A stretch of DNA of 64,000 nt, from NCBI GenBank assembly GCA_001695595.3, contig MBPM02000083.1:186001-250000 (forward strand), read 5' to 3'. The notes under the pieces were generated by a model. It made no database searches, was not told where the DNA came from, and saw only the letters and a program-made list of their open reading frames with translations. The stretch comes from Plasmopara viticola (taxonomy: Eukaryota; Oomycota; Peronosporomycetes; Peronosporales; Peronosporaceae). Positions 35,186 through 47,004 of the stretch are shown here, one piece after another (position 1 is the stretch's first letter; each line of letters opens with the position of its first letter). A program made the position numbers and the translations under genes.

Positions 35186-37660
35186 CAATCTCTAGTACAT
35201 TTAGTTGAGCCTTTAATTGTACAACAACGAAAAAAGTTTACAACCTTACTCTGTGCAATCTGAGCACAAAGTATGAAGTGGTAAAGGCGACTGGATCAAT
35301 AAACGGCCATACAAATACCAAAATTTGTATTGGTCTAAGTCACTTTCGGACTTTCGTTCCGACTGGTACTCACAAGCTGCCAAGTCTCACTTTCGAGTTT
35401 CTTCTTACAACTTTCACTTTTGTATGATAGTACAGAGGGTGATGTAATTGGCAGAAATAGCACAAGCTCCAAATATTACATTTTTTGGATACTAATTAAG
35501 TAGACTACCTTACGTCTCATATTTCTAGTCATGAAGCAGAAAGTATGATCCTGGCCTAGCTTGCGATCGACTGAGGGCCTGATGTCAGTTGAAATATTTA
35601 CTCATATTCGTGTAAATGAATGACACCTCTAAGCCGCTATTGCTCGGGCCGAATGTTTTACTCTATTGGCGAAACTCTTGAAAAGCCCGGCGCAAACATA
35701 AGTAGTGTGTCGTCAAAAGTGGAATATTTTTTTTTGATTATTATTACTCTAATGTATTAAAAAGTAATCTAAGAATATCCTAGTTGGGTACATTGCGTCC
35801 GTCCTAATTATCATTTAAAGTCACCACCAGATCAAAACTCGGCAGAGAAAGAGTGGCACGATTTTTTTTGAAATGGAGCAATGTTGTTGCCATGGTTGAT
35901 TCCGCCATGAATCGAATCACATATATAGCTAATGCCATCTTTAGAAGGCCAGAGATTGTAAACAGTTATTAAACCCCGTCGCACTTGGCAATTTGGCGGT
36001 CTAGTCGCTCTCACCTCTCACATAATTATTCCATTTTCTACGCAATAGAGATCAATCTACTTAGTACATTTGTTTGTCTTTTATAACAACGATTAGTGGT
36101 CGCGTCGCACTACCATTAAACTTGCTTGACAGCAGCTCCAGCACCATCTCTATTTTCTTCTGACTTCAGTTTTAAACCACCTTAGGAGATCGGACAAGCA
36201 ACATGTCAACACAGTCTTGAGCATTTTTTTCGATGGTTTTCTAAAAATAAAATTAGGGAATACAACCGCTATCGCTGCAAGCGTGAAGTTTTTGTATTTG
36301 AATTACCGTCTAGGAAGCCAGAGGAATGACCTCTGCGAGGTTGGCTTTAGCAGCACAACATCCGATAAATTTTTCGGGTGTACAAGGCTGACAATACTCC
36401 GGATGTTTAGCACGCAATTGGTATACATGGATTGGAAAGCATTGTAGCCAAAAAGCACAACAAAGCTTTATGGTGATTATAAGATTGGCAAGTCATTTTC
36501 ACGCAATCGTGGAGGACAATGACTACGGCAGCCGCAGTAGCCATTTATGAGGCACAAGTTTCAGCTGGAGCGTACTTAACATTTTTGAGCCTAGAGTTAC
36601 TGGGATTGACTAGCTCTCTGATTGCTCTTCTTTGAATTGCGCAAGAGGCGCATCATCTCGACCTCTTTCAAGTCTCCTTAGTGTGTACACACTAATAATG
36701 TAGCCGTCGCAAATTTCGTAAATATTGTCAAATACATTTTTTTATGAATTATTCCGCAATTTCACGCAATCTTAGAATTGAAGGGCCCAGTCTCAAATGG
36801 AGTCCAAAAAAGCTCCAAAATAAAAGTCGCAGCATCTGGGTAGCTGCGTGATGTGTGCACGAAGTTGTAAAATATGTAGAAACGCATTGTTGCTCGTCTG
36901 TGAATCATTTATAACATATCGCTAAGGCGTAGAGCTTCGAATTCGGCCCCTGATATAAATCGTTAAAGGAGTCAGCTTTCTCTAAATTGGAAGGAATTTT
37001 GTAGAAAGGCTTATGCACCGTCAAAACCCAAAAACAATTTGGGCAATATATGCACGGAACCACTCTCTACCTCTTGATACAATTGATTTATGTGCAAAAA
37101 CGGCACGTCGTGAATGTTTACAGCAACGTGGTACAACATCTAGCACATTCTTTACCGACCATACCTCGTAAGAGCTAAGACACAGTCCCTAAAGCCTAGT
37201 TTAAGGATACTGCTGGCGTCGAACCGACATTTATCGAAAACCACATGTACGTGTACCATACGGCAACATTAAAGTGCCGGAAGATCTAAAAATTACTGGC
37301 AACAACAGCATAAACATGCCGACCTCTCCGTTAAAAATTTTCCCGTAAGATTTGAAGTGGGTCAGACGACTTTGCTTGCAGAAAAGTCGGTCAACGACGA
37401 TTGGTATGCTTACTGGGAGGATTGCGCAGCTGGAAATAAAAAATCGTGAAAATATCCAGGGGGTAGTTAAAAAGAGGGTCCTCTGCACGGTTGCATACAA
37501 ATTTCAAGTCATTTGGCCCTCTCTTTCTTCAAGGCACAACAAGCGTTCGACAGGCACTGGATAGAGAGATAGACAGTCGCACTACAAAGCACGGAATCGG
37601 GTCCAGACAGAATTCCCCTCATCGTGCAGCACAGCTTATCGCGACAGAAGCACAGGCGAC
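35186..37660. other. Gene-poor stretch
   Basis: The minus strand at 36217-36447 and the plus strand at 37213-37360 have coding-like composition without recognisable identity. An initiator-like TCATTTGG lies at about 37508, upstream of the secreted-protein gene. Confidence 0.35.
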
Positions 37661-38080
37661 ATGGGACTCCGGACACTTGGCGTGGTTCTCGCACTGCTGT
37701 GTGTGACGACGTCGGTGCGCGTGGCCGCCAGCGACACGGCCACAAACAGCAGCGTCGACGCCACGGCCAGCAAGAATGAGACCGTGGCCCAGCTGCTGGC
37801 CGACGTCCAGACTGCCGTGGCCGACGATCCGGCGCTTGCCAACATGTTTGACATCCAGGATGCTAGTCAAATGAGCGAAGAGGAGCTCACGGCGTTGCTC
37901 CAAGACCTTCTCGACGTCAGTCTGAGTGCCGAGAGTTCGGGCTCGACCAATACCAAGTCTCTGGACGAAGAAGCAACAAGCCCCTCGGCGGCCGATTCGA
38001 CACCGTCCAGTGCCACGAGTCCTACCGTTTCGGCGATTTCTGCCGTCTGTATCGTGGCCGCGCTCGGTGCCATTTGGTAG
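37661..38080 (+). CDS. Small secreted Ser/Thr-rich protein, probable GPI anchor
   Basis: 139 residues. A signal peptide covers about residues 1-24 (MGLRTLGVVLALLCVTTSVR...). The acidic middle (residues 40-85) contains AQLLADVQTAVADDPALAN and a MSEEELTALLQDLLDV helix. The tail of about 45 residues is rich in Ser, Thr and Pro and ends in a hydrophobic stretch (SAISAVCIVAALGAIW) with no basic residues after it, as in a GPI-anchor signal. There are two potential N-glycosylation sites (NSS, NET) near residues 30-40. The only cysteines lie in the cleaved ends, so it is not an elicitin, and no RxLR motif is present. Codons are GC-rich at third positions, unlike the flanks. Likely on the cell surface or in the wall; function unknown. 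Confidence 0.8.
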   Translation: MGLRTLGVVLALLCVTTSVRVAASDTATNSSVDATASKNETVAQLLADVQTAVADDPALANMFDIQDASQMSEEELTALLQDLLDVSLSAESSGSTNTKSLDEEATSPSAADSTPSSATSPTVSAISAVCIVAALGAIW

Positions 38081-38668
38081 GCACGCCACACGACACAAAG
38101 GGCAGGACACCACAGCGCACGCAGTCGAGCTCATAAGCGCGAGTAGCAATCAGTGGTCTCAGTCTGATATATTTTATTCATCGACACTCTAGAGCCGAGA
38201 CAAGTCATTGAAAAGGAAGAGTGCCGGAAGAAACGCGTGCCCAGGGGCAACAATCGGATGGGAGAAAAGGCTTTGAGCTTCTCTCCGTCCGGCAGACAGG
38301 CTCTGCGAGAAAAGTTAACATCCTAATAAAGAGTATACTTTGAATTGACTTTTTGCAGCAAAGAGGAGGCGGTTGGGTCCGGGCTTCTCATTTTGACATT
38401 TGCATGAACGCAAGTAGACTATAGAGCTTTGCAAGCTCATTGTGTTGGAGGAAGCCGTGGTGACTGTCGATGCTGTGCAGATGTTTTAGAATCTGGGTCT
38501 TGAGTACTGGTGCTTGCGCTCTCATGCTTTCGGAATGAACTATCGAGAGGCATGCGTAAAACTTAGATTGAACAATACATTAAGGTCTAAATCAACACAT
38601 TAATCTAGAATTCCATTTTCTATTATCATGATAGAGCGACTGAGTACATTTTTTATGCTGGAGTACCC
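38081..38668. other. 3' flank and intergenic sequence
   Basis: Presumed 3' UTR of the secreted-protein gene followed by AT-rich sequence; no gene seen. Confidence 0.4.
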
Positions 38669-38680
38669 TTTGCAAGGTAT
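38669..38680. repeat. Target-site duplication, left arm (12 bp)
   Basis: TTTGCAAGGTAT is repeated exactly at 39010-39021 around the short LINE derivative. Confidence 0.88.
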
Positions 38681-39009
38681 TGTATTGTATTGTATTACGT
38701 TATCGCGTTGCCAAGTTATGCACGTGCTAGGCTCAGTCTGGCTAGTCCACGGCATAGAGTGGTGTCCGCATACGTCGAGTCTCGTTCGGCGGGCAGTGCA
38801 GCCAGCACCGAGGTCGTGAGGGTCTTCCATTATTTTGTTTATTTCTGACTTGGTAAGAGCCCAGGTGGCGCTCTGGTGCTGGAGACCGTCGCGTCGAGGG
38901 TGAGACTCGTTAGAGACCTGCAGATGCCCGAGAGCACCTGCCCGAAGCGCGCGAGCATTTAGCCCCCGCGCTTGGAAGGAGGGCGTCACCCCAACCTTTT
39001 CCGTAAATT
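38681..39009 (-). mobile_element. Short LINE derivative (non-autonomous), copy 1
   Basis: About 329 bp between 12-bp target-site duplications. On the minus strand it has the same 5' leader as the LINE at 23.1-24.2 kb (CGGAAAAGGTTGGGG...), then jumps from CTCCAGCACCAG into the RT tail (TWALTKSE), and a second jump removes the rest up to the last ~130 bases. It ends in an (AATAC)n tail. Leader plus tail leave an uninterrupted ORF of about 90 codons on the minus strand. The copy at 60925-61246 shares both deletion points. Confidence 0.9.
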
Positions 39010-39021
39010 TTTGCAAGGTAT
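39010..39021. repeat. Target-site duplication, right arm (12 bp)
   Basis: Exact copy of 38669-38680. Confidence 0.88.
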
Positions 39022-42000
39022 ATCGTACGATTCTAGACTAGACTGTCAAATGATGAGTCTCAAAATTGTATAAAAGACTTTAAATACACCATTGACGATT
39101 AATACACCGCAAGAAACGAGCCGATACAGAAGAAGTAAATCGCATGGAAGCAGTAACATGCAAGCTATTCGACGCAAAACGCGTACACTAGCGTGTACTT
39201 TGTATGACTACATTGTAACGGAGTGGCTGTTGCCATATTTGCGAGGCACTATTCAGGTACTGCACTTTGAGTAGCCGACTAACGAGGAGTCTATGGCTTG
39301 TTGGAAGCGCCGACGGAGCTAGTCACACTCTTTTTATGTCTCGTGACTCAACGTTTGTTGATGTATTTGGATCCATAAAGGCGAGGTATGCATACGGAAG
39401 GTGCCCTGTGTAAATGCGTAGGACGTTCGTAACCGATCGGATAACTTATGGATAACCCTTGTGCCGTGGATAGTTTCATTTTTTGTGATATAATTTCCTA
39501 TAGCAAGTGGACGCTATAGACTGTAATAAAAGAAAGCTGAACTGTGGGTCGACGTCGCTTTCTGGAATCGTAGCGTGCAGTATTTTGTAAACCAAAAGAG
39601 TTGCCTTTAATAAATTGTTGGAGCCTGTTTGAAAATCTTATTCTCTGCTAATCTTTTGAGTTATTAAAAATGGCTTGCTTTTGTAAAGCCTCTTCGGGAG
39701 CGAATGCAACTTGTACTTCTATGAATAGGCACTTGCGATGTATAAAATCGAATCGTCACTTCATTTTTTTCCTTGACCAGCACTAAAAATTTTTGTATCT
39801 GACTATTGGAACACGGAGGATGTAATACGAATTCGGATTGTGTATGATTTAGTGCGTAATTGATTCATTGTTGATCTACTACGGGAGTAGATGACGAAAA
39901 CGCTTTGTAAATGCCGTTAATTTGCGGCAGAGCTGTCAGAAGATAAAGATGCTGTCCGCGCTTCAAGAACACCGGAATACGCATAAGTTTTCACCGAGTC
40001 AGTTGCGGTATTCAGTACGAATTCTTTGCAACAATATACTTTCGTCAATAACACCGGTCACATCACTATAGCGGGCAAGCCTGCCGGGGCATCGTATAAT
40101 AGCAAATATGCAACTTGACAACCAAAAAACGATTTTTCTGATCGCCTGTCAGAGATCGTTCTCTTGGAAAGTTGATCGAAGTCGATCTGATTTTAAATTA
40201 AGTTCTTGCAGTCGGTCTATGTGTTATTGGCTGCGATACCCAAGTACCCTTTCCATTACGTCTGCATCTTAGGGCGGCAATTCTGTAACGACTCTTTTAA
40301 ATATCTCATTCTTTCGGAGATTTAGCAATTGTGAGGCAGCTATTGTCTTCCTTAAGGCTAAAGCTCTCTTTGACTGTATTGGATGTTGATTTCAGTGGGC
40401 CGCTACCTCAAACAGGCCAGGTCTTCGTTAAGGGCTCTAACAACGTTTGCTGGTGTTACCACACATTACCCAAGTGTAGCTAGCAACGATTCTGGCGACG
40501 TCATTTAAGCGTGGATGAGGATGCTGTATCTGCCGATGCTCTTCGCAATGTACACTTGCCTTTCAAATTTGGTCAAATCATAAGCGAGAGACGGTGAGCC
40601 GCACTCCGACGACAGCTATCTCTCCACGAAGTTGCTACGCTCTCTGGCTATCACTTACAATTTCGGGAGGTTAATTACTTTAAAGCTGAGCGCTCAAGCT
40701 GTCCTTGTTGCAAACGAGCTGAAGCGTTGCATACGAGAGAGTGAAAGTCCTGCACAAGGACATGGTTTGATACATCATTGCCTCTGGTATATCAAAGAAA
40801 ACCGCCGCCAGATCCCTTTACTTTTTTAGTATCAAGAATGCTTTCTTTAAGGATCGGATCATACAATTACACGCTAATCTTATATCCAATTTGATTGACT
40901 AGATTGGATAAGTCGCCAGTGAAACCTAATCGAATTAATGTTGCCGCTTCGCTTCGCAAAGCAGTAGGTAGTGGGCCGCATTTCCATCTACTTTTATCCG
41001 TTGGATGGAGTGACTACTTCACGGTCATACTTCATACAGAAGTTGTAGCTTGTGGCTTCTCCCTAATTTTAGCTGCTTCAGCTCGGGAGAGTTCGATGCT
41101 CAGCCCTCTTTAGTTTGTCGCCTGTTGGCATTTGAGATATTAAGAGGTGGGGATCGGTGGCGAAAGAAGCTTCTTACAATGCTCACAATTACTAGCTGGT
41201 GGATGGCTGTCATTCAAATGTGGTTGGAGCTTGTCTACGCTTTCTTGCTTTAGGAGGAAAAATGGTGCTTTGAATCATGCAATCTTATAATCTATACCGC
41301 AAAAATTGTTGGGGGTCAAATTTTTCGTTCCGATATTCTTGCTCACCGTCGAGTTGGCGCGTAATTGCTGCCTTCAACAGGGATCAGAGACAGTATACTA
41401 TAAGAGCGGTGTTTGTTGGAAGACCTTACTTTAGCTGATTCCAATTGGTATGACTAGAAAACCAATGTCTTTAGATTCTTTGAATGATTAACAGCCAGCC
41501 ACCGATATTTAATGGCCCGAGTGATTTACATTGTGGTATCTTGTTACACAAATTAGCGAGCTTTGCCAACCCTATACTTTCAATATCCAATCAATCTTAT
41601 CGTATAATTTTTTTAGATCATGATTGTCACTAGAATGTCGCCGACGTCTTATCGTTGAGTAAGTGGCGATTAGTGTTGTGCTCCCCATCTTGAATACACC
41701 TTTCATTTCATATCGATTTCTGTATAAATACCTCAATCAATTCATACTAGGCGTTATACAATATTCGCTAGAAAATTTGTTGTGCGCTTTGATCCCAGAA
41801 AGCACAAGCAACCGCTCAAAGGACTCAAAACTTGTCACAAAAGTAGATAGTCACTGACCTTGCTCTGTCAGTCACCACCAAATCATATTCTGTAAGCGAT
41901 ATAGCAATTGATCAAGGTCTTTCTGCTGTTCATTGATTAGCGGCATCAAGTACACCGTTAGAAGGTCTGGCTGTTCCTAAATGGTAATTGAGAAAACGGG

Positions 42001-42224
42001 ATTTTGACGCTATTCTCCTTCATGATCACAATGTGTGGCGACGACTGAAAAGGTTGACAACTGAATACTTTTTGCCGACAGAAGACCCTAGTTAAATTTA
42101 ATAGCTTTACTTGAAGCTGCTGAGCGACTTTCCACAATCACCGTTCCACTAATTACTGCTTTACTGATCAAAAGATTTGTGCCTTAACACCGCAGAAGAC
42201 TCCCTGCATAGCCATTAGCAAACA
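39022..42224. other. Gene-poor stretch
   Basis: ORFs up to 72 codons, none recognisable. Nothing else is supported. Confidence 0.4.
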
Positions 42225-43050
42225 CTGCCTTCAATCCGATCCAGATAGTGCCAATCTCGGATGATTGTTCGCAATCGTTCGACGAACTTTTTCTGAGATT
42301 CAGCGCTTAACTTTTCCTCGCTTGACCGGTCTGTTGGCTTTAACGTATGACCGCAATTCGAACTTTTTAATATTCTGCGAGAAGACTTTGTTCACGGATG
42401 CAGAAAAATCTTCGAATAAAGAATCTTGACCGGGCAGCTTCACCTCTTGTGCTGTCCGGTCGTTGATTTACCTTGGTATCTACAATTTAATGGTACGGTG
42501 GATTGATCGGAAACAGTCTGTTATCCATTGGGTTATCAATTACCTTCGATATCAAATGGATTTAAATTGCTTGACCATATGCTATAACCACCACACCCTT
42601 CAGAAGATTATATCCGAGGAGGTCTTCTAGCGGCTCGATTGGCGCGTCGATCTGATCGTTTGACTCGTACCTGTTGTCCGTGGCTGCCTGGAAGATAAAG
42701 CTTTTCTACAAAGCGCATTACCACGGTCCAAAGTACTGTCACTTTGATGGGAGCATTTAGTCAGCCACATGTGGGTGCTGTTATACAAACGGTATAGTCA
42801 ATGACACCCGTGACTTTTAGCGTCAGCACTGTGTTTTAGTAACCCTATAAATCCAAATCTACCTAGAACTTATCCCACGGTATTCGTGATGACCTCTCAC
42901 GTAGCGATTATTCAATATATTGGGTAGAATAACCGGCCGTCACCCACTCTAGCGTCTTTATTCGTAAATGTTCCCGTACTTCGATCTTATCCGTTCCGCT
43001 AAGTGTGACCTCAATCGGTAAGCACATCTTCCCGTCGGTCAAATCTGACT
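42225..43050 (-). pseudogene. Decayed coding region, possibly retroelement
   Basis: On the minus strand, DLTDGKMCLPIEVTLSGTDK and REHLRIKTLEWVTAGYS are read in one frame near 43050-42920. EEKLSAESQKKFVERLRTII is read further on near 42330, with stops and frame changes between. The first block could be the linker between protease and RT of a gypsy element; the second I cannot place. Confidence 0.3.
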
Positions 43051-44377
43051 AGATCAAAGCTGATATCATTAAGATATTGCCAAAAACGCGTAATTTAATC
43101 AACCCAAAAACACCGAGGCTCCACCCAAATTGTTTGTGTTTTTACTACGTCCATTCGTCACAAAAGCATTCCCTTCGACTTTGGCACACTCGTGTCTGTT
43201 ACGTTTTTAAAATTTTACGAACAAAGACAGCATCTGAAAAATGTATATCGGGTAGAGAATCCCAGTGAAAGTCTGCTCTCGTCGTTTATATGCTAGAACA
43301 GTGTGTAAATTTTCAGCAACTAAGGCGCCATAGCGGGCAAGCTAATCAGGATTCTGTAGACTTGTGGCGGTAGCGGTATGAAGTTAATGGAATCATCTGT
43401 ACAAACAATAAACCATTTGCTTCGCTAATCTATATCGTACTTAAAATGCCAATTATGGGGCACTCTGTTCTTGTTTTCAGCGCGGCAAGCGTCCTAACAT
43501 ATAAAACTTGTCAGCACTTTCTATCAACATGCCTTGGTACTCGATAGATTGTACCACTGGCGGATGATATACAGATTTTCTTTTTCTGGCACTTTCCAAT
43601 TTAATAATTTGGCATCGACTTGAAGGGCATTCTATATTGTCACAGCGCTGACAGGTCAGGTATTTCACCAGCGTAGATTGTCGTGATGGTGTAAGTTGCA
43701 GAAAAAGCACGCTAAGGATCATGCAAAACTTGTTAAGCAATCCGCACTGTTCCGCCGCCATAAAAAATATTTTACGCACATCAAAATTGGTCCACTAAAT
43801 TTGGAGTTCCTAACGGCAAGAATGCGTTTGACTCCATGTAGACGTCCGGTCTCTCATTTTTATGGCTCAACGATTTGATGTCACGTGGGAAGTCTGGTGA
43901 TGATTTTGGCTTTTTGAAAAACATCTAGTGGGGTCATTCAAGATTGGTAGATTGGGTCCTTAAATATCTTACTGTTTTCTTGTCGCTTCAACCGTGCGAA
44001 TTTCTAGATACCTTCATCAGCTCAGGCGGATCCGACGAAATGTTTAGCACTTAATAGGATTTATTCTTGAAGTTGGAATTTGGTTCAGTTTTGGAGTCGT
44101 TTGGTTTTTTTTTACGCCCCAGCAAGTGAAACTTTGATAAGTGCCCGCCGATGTGCTCGTGGTGCTCATAAATTCCATTGTCGCTAGATCGTCGGAGAGC
44201 TCATTATTTAGGGCAAACTGTTTGAATGTATCTTCTCGTTGTTGTGGAAGTGAACGCTATTTCATTGCACTTCAGCCATATATTCTTCTTCCGTTGAGAA
44301 TCAACGTTTTCGTCGCCGACGAAGACCCAGAAGCACAATTTGTTGCAGGCACAGTCGTTGGTCCAGGGGCAGGCATT
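43051..44377. other. Gene-poor stretch
   Basis: A 100-codon minus ORF at 43477-43779 and an 81-codon plus ORF at 44141-44386 have no recognisable domain. The latter ends with a TAA inside the left end of the inverted repeat. Confidence 0.35.
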
Positions 44378-44710
44378 TTTGAGTAATAAGGTCTAAAATT
44401 AATTTACAGACCAGCAGAGTGACAGTTAACATATATATCTATGCTATTGAATATTAAAATGTGGTGGATAGGAAGTATATACAGCCAGATTCTTTATCTC
44501 AAATATTGCTTCCAGGTTGATGTAAATTTTGAACATAAGTGACATCTGAAATTTCTCGAAATTTAAGCTTATCATACATCATAAGTACGCTAAAGAGATG
44601 TGTTAACGATTTTTTTGCAATAATCGCGACAGCGCATACAGTCACATATCGAGAATTGTCAGGGAAGCATGTCTGTCTGGAATTTATGTGCATAACATAG
44701 TTCAAATTTT
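44378..44710 (+). repeat. Large inverted repeat, left arm
   Basis: About 333 bases whose reverse complement occurs at 46396-46729 with scattered differences (about 80% identity by eye). The outer ends start TTTGAGTAATAAG on the left and as its complement on the right; homology stops sharply on both sides at the inner end (...AACATAGTTCAAATTTT). Confidence 0.85.
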
Positions 44711-46395
44711 TAGAGCCAAAGAAAGTGTTCTGCATGCTTGTGAAGGTGTCACACTACATCAGAGTGTTTGAATTGTAATCAAATCGCTAATTTAATTCCG
44801 ACCATTTTTTATAAGCGGACAATTGAGTTACCGCAAGGACTTGGGATTCCAGCATGAATACCAGTAAAGTGCTTACTGTGCACCAGGAGCCAATAATCTT
44901 GTACAGCTCCTCTAAAGAGACGACCAAGTTTCTTAATCAACATCTTGGGTCTGTTAATTGGTCTTTATCATCTATATAGACTTGCCTATACTTAATATCG
45001 TTACATGTCGACTCTTATTTGGTTGATCATCGCACTGGACCGTCGGCTGGCTAGGTCATTTAAAAGCACAACTTTTGAAACATTTCTTTGCTAGGTTCAA
45101 TGACCAAAAGTATCAACGCAAAGAATTTAACTTCGTGAGTCGCCTATTAGCGGAAAGCGGCGTGAGTCGCTGTTCTATAAGAGGTTATCTATTACTACGG
45201 GCAACGCTTCCGTCGAAAATTTGAAAATCAGTTGTACAGACTATTTTTGTCATAGTACTAAGCAGTTGTTTCTCTGCTTAGCGTGCTACACAAATTTCAA
45301 TGAGGTCAAGCATGTGTGAGAAAAGCGCTGTACCAAAGACATTGTTCTAGCGCATATTTTTAAGATGCTTTGAGCTCAAAAACGATATTTTTTTACCATT
45401 CTACTTGGTGCCGTAAAAGTCCGAACGCATGCGTGGCTTGCTTATATTCCGGGAATGTCTTTGGCTTTGATGCTGCCATGGTTCAATCAAAGGACTGATT
45501 CGTAAATGACGGGAGCCCTCAATCTACACATTTAAAATTTATTCTCGTGCATTTCGAGTCATTTTTCTCACTTAGTAAATCGGGCTTCGGGACGATGCCA
45601 AGCTGGGTTTTGAAAAAATTAGCTCTGACTGCAGCTTTAACTATTTTTTACCATGTTCCGATGCGACACCATAAGACAGCCGTTCGTCTGCAAATTAGCT
45701 CGGTTAGTCTTGTCGAGGGTGCTCCAACTGATCCTTAAAGCGAATTCCCGCGCTACTCTACAATTTATGGAATTATGAAAGCATGTCTTCTTGACTATAC
45801 ATTCTTCACATATTATACTGCTAGACGGCTGTTCGTATTGTCGACCGGTATTTTTCTGTCTCTAAGGGGCGGTATCTGCCGGAGAGTTTTTAAAGACACT
45901 AAACAAGACGAACATTCGGTAGGCACGAATTATGCGTCGTAATTACCGCATCCATAGCAGTGGAAACTACTTTTATTAACCGCTCTTCAAAGCAAAGAAG
46001 CTTGATTTAATCTAGCGAACCCACGAAGACCACTTCTCGAAGTCCCGTGCGCCAAAAGCTGCCCATCTATTACGCTAAAGGAGCAAGCCTTCTTGTGGTT
46101 AAATTCCTTTCGAAAAGACATATGGATCACTACACTCGCCGTCGAGCTCTGCACTCGAAAGGATTAAGTGTTAAACAGAAATTTTCTCGCTTTCACTTAT
46201 TTGAGGAGTGGCGCCCTAATAATAGAAGTCCTGAAAATAAAACTGCTTACAAGACTTGAGCTTTTCATGCTCTCGGGCAGGTTTAAGCGCTACCGGGTAG
46301 TCACATGAAGTTGGGTATTTGTGTAATAGGAACGGCTACTAGCTGAAAAAAAATAAAAAAACTGATGCACCCAATCAAAATCGAAAGGTCCTTAT
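44711..46395. other. Spacer between the inverted repeat arms
   Basis: About 1.7 kb without a recognisable transposase or other gene. Holds a 63-codon ORF at 45547-45738 and a 70-codon ORF at 46047-46259, neither identifiable. Confidence 0.4.
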
Positions 46396-46729
46396 AAAAT
46401 TTGAACTATGTTATACACATAAATTCCAGACAGATGAGCCTTCCTGACAATTCTTGATATATGACTATATGCGATTGTTGCAAAAAAATCGTTTGCACAT
46501 CTTTTAGCGTACTCATTGTGTGCGATAAGCTTAAAGTTCGAGAAATTACAGGAGTCATTAATGCTTAAAATTTACATCAACCTGGAAGCTGTATTTGAGA
46601 TAAAAAAATGGCTGTATATGAGACCGTTTACTCCCTGTTCCACCACATTTTATTATCCAATAACTTAGGGATATATATTAACTGTCACCTTGTCGGTCTG
46701 TAATTTAATCTTAAATCTTATTACTCAAA
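46396..46729 (-). repeat. Large inverted repeat, right arm
   Basis: Reverse-complement partner of 44378-44710. It directly follows, on the minus strand, the end of the coding remnant at 46733-47004, so this arm may have begun as that gene's 3' UTR. Confidence 0.85.
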
Positions 46730-46732
46730 GAT

Positions 46733-47004
46733 ACGACGACGTTTTGATTTCTTCTTTGGCAATCAGCCAGGCTTCTCTATAGGCGCCAACTACCAAATAT
46801 GCGAGTGATAAGTCTCTTGAAGTGGATTGTATGTTTCATCCGGGAGGGTGCAAGCATATGTTTCCAAGACATAAGACATAACGTAGTCTCATAGGCCCGA
46901 AGTGTAGCGCTTTTATCTGTGGGTGACATGGCTCTGCAATAATTGAGCGAGGAGTCGATTTTGGATGTCACAAACGACCACGTGCTTCGTAAAAACACTA
47001 TCAC
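46733..47004 (-). pseudogene. Unidentified coding remnant
   Basis: The 75-codon minus ORF contains SSLNYCRAMSPTDKSATLRA and SWKHMLAPSRMKHTIHFKRL and ends ...FGSWRL. One extra base after that would carry the reading on through REAWLIAKEEIKTSSYL to a stop next to the inverted repeat. It looks protein-derived, possibly from a transposon, but I do not recognise it. Confidence 0.35.

Noticed and set aside
37619..38149. 176-codon minus-strand ORF
   Set aside because: Antisense to the secreted-protein gene; the plus strand has a signal peptide, a start and a stop that make sense, the minus strand has none of these.
36030..38665. Short similarity between 36030-36070 and 38608-38665 (ATTCCATTTTCTA...TAGTACATTT-like)
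   Set aside because: Too short and too AT-rich to separate from chance without an alignment score.
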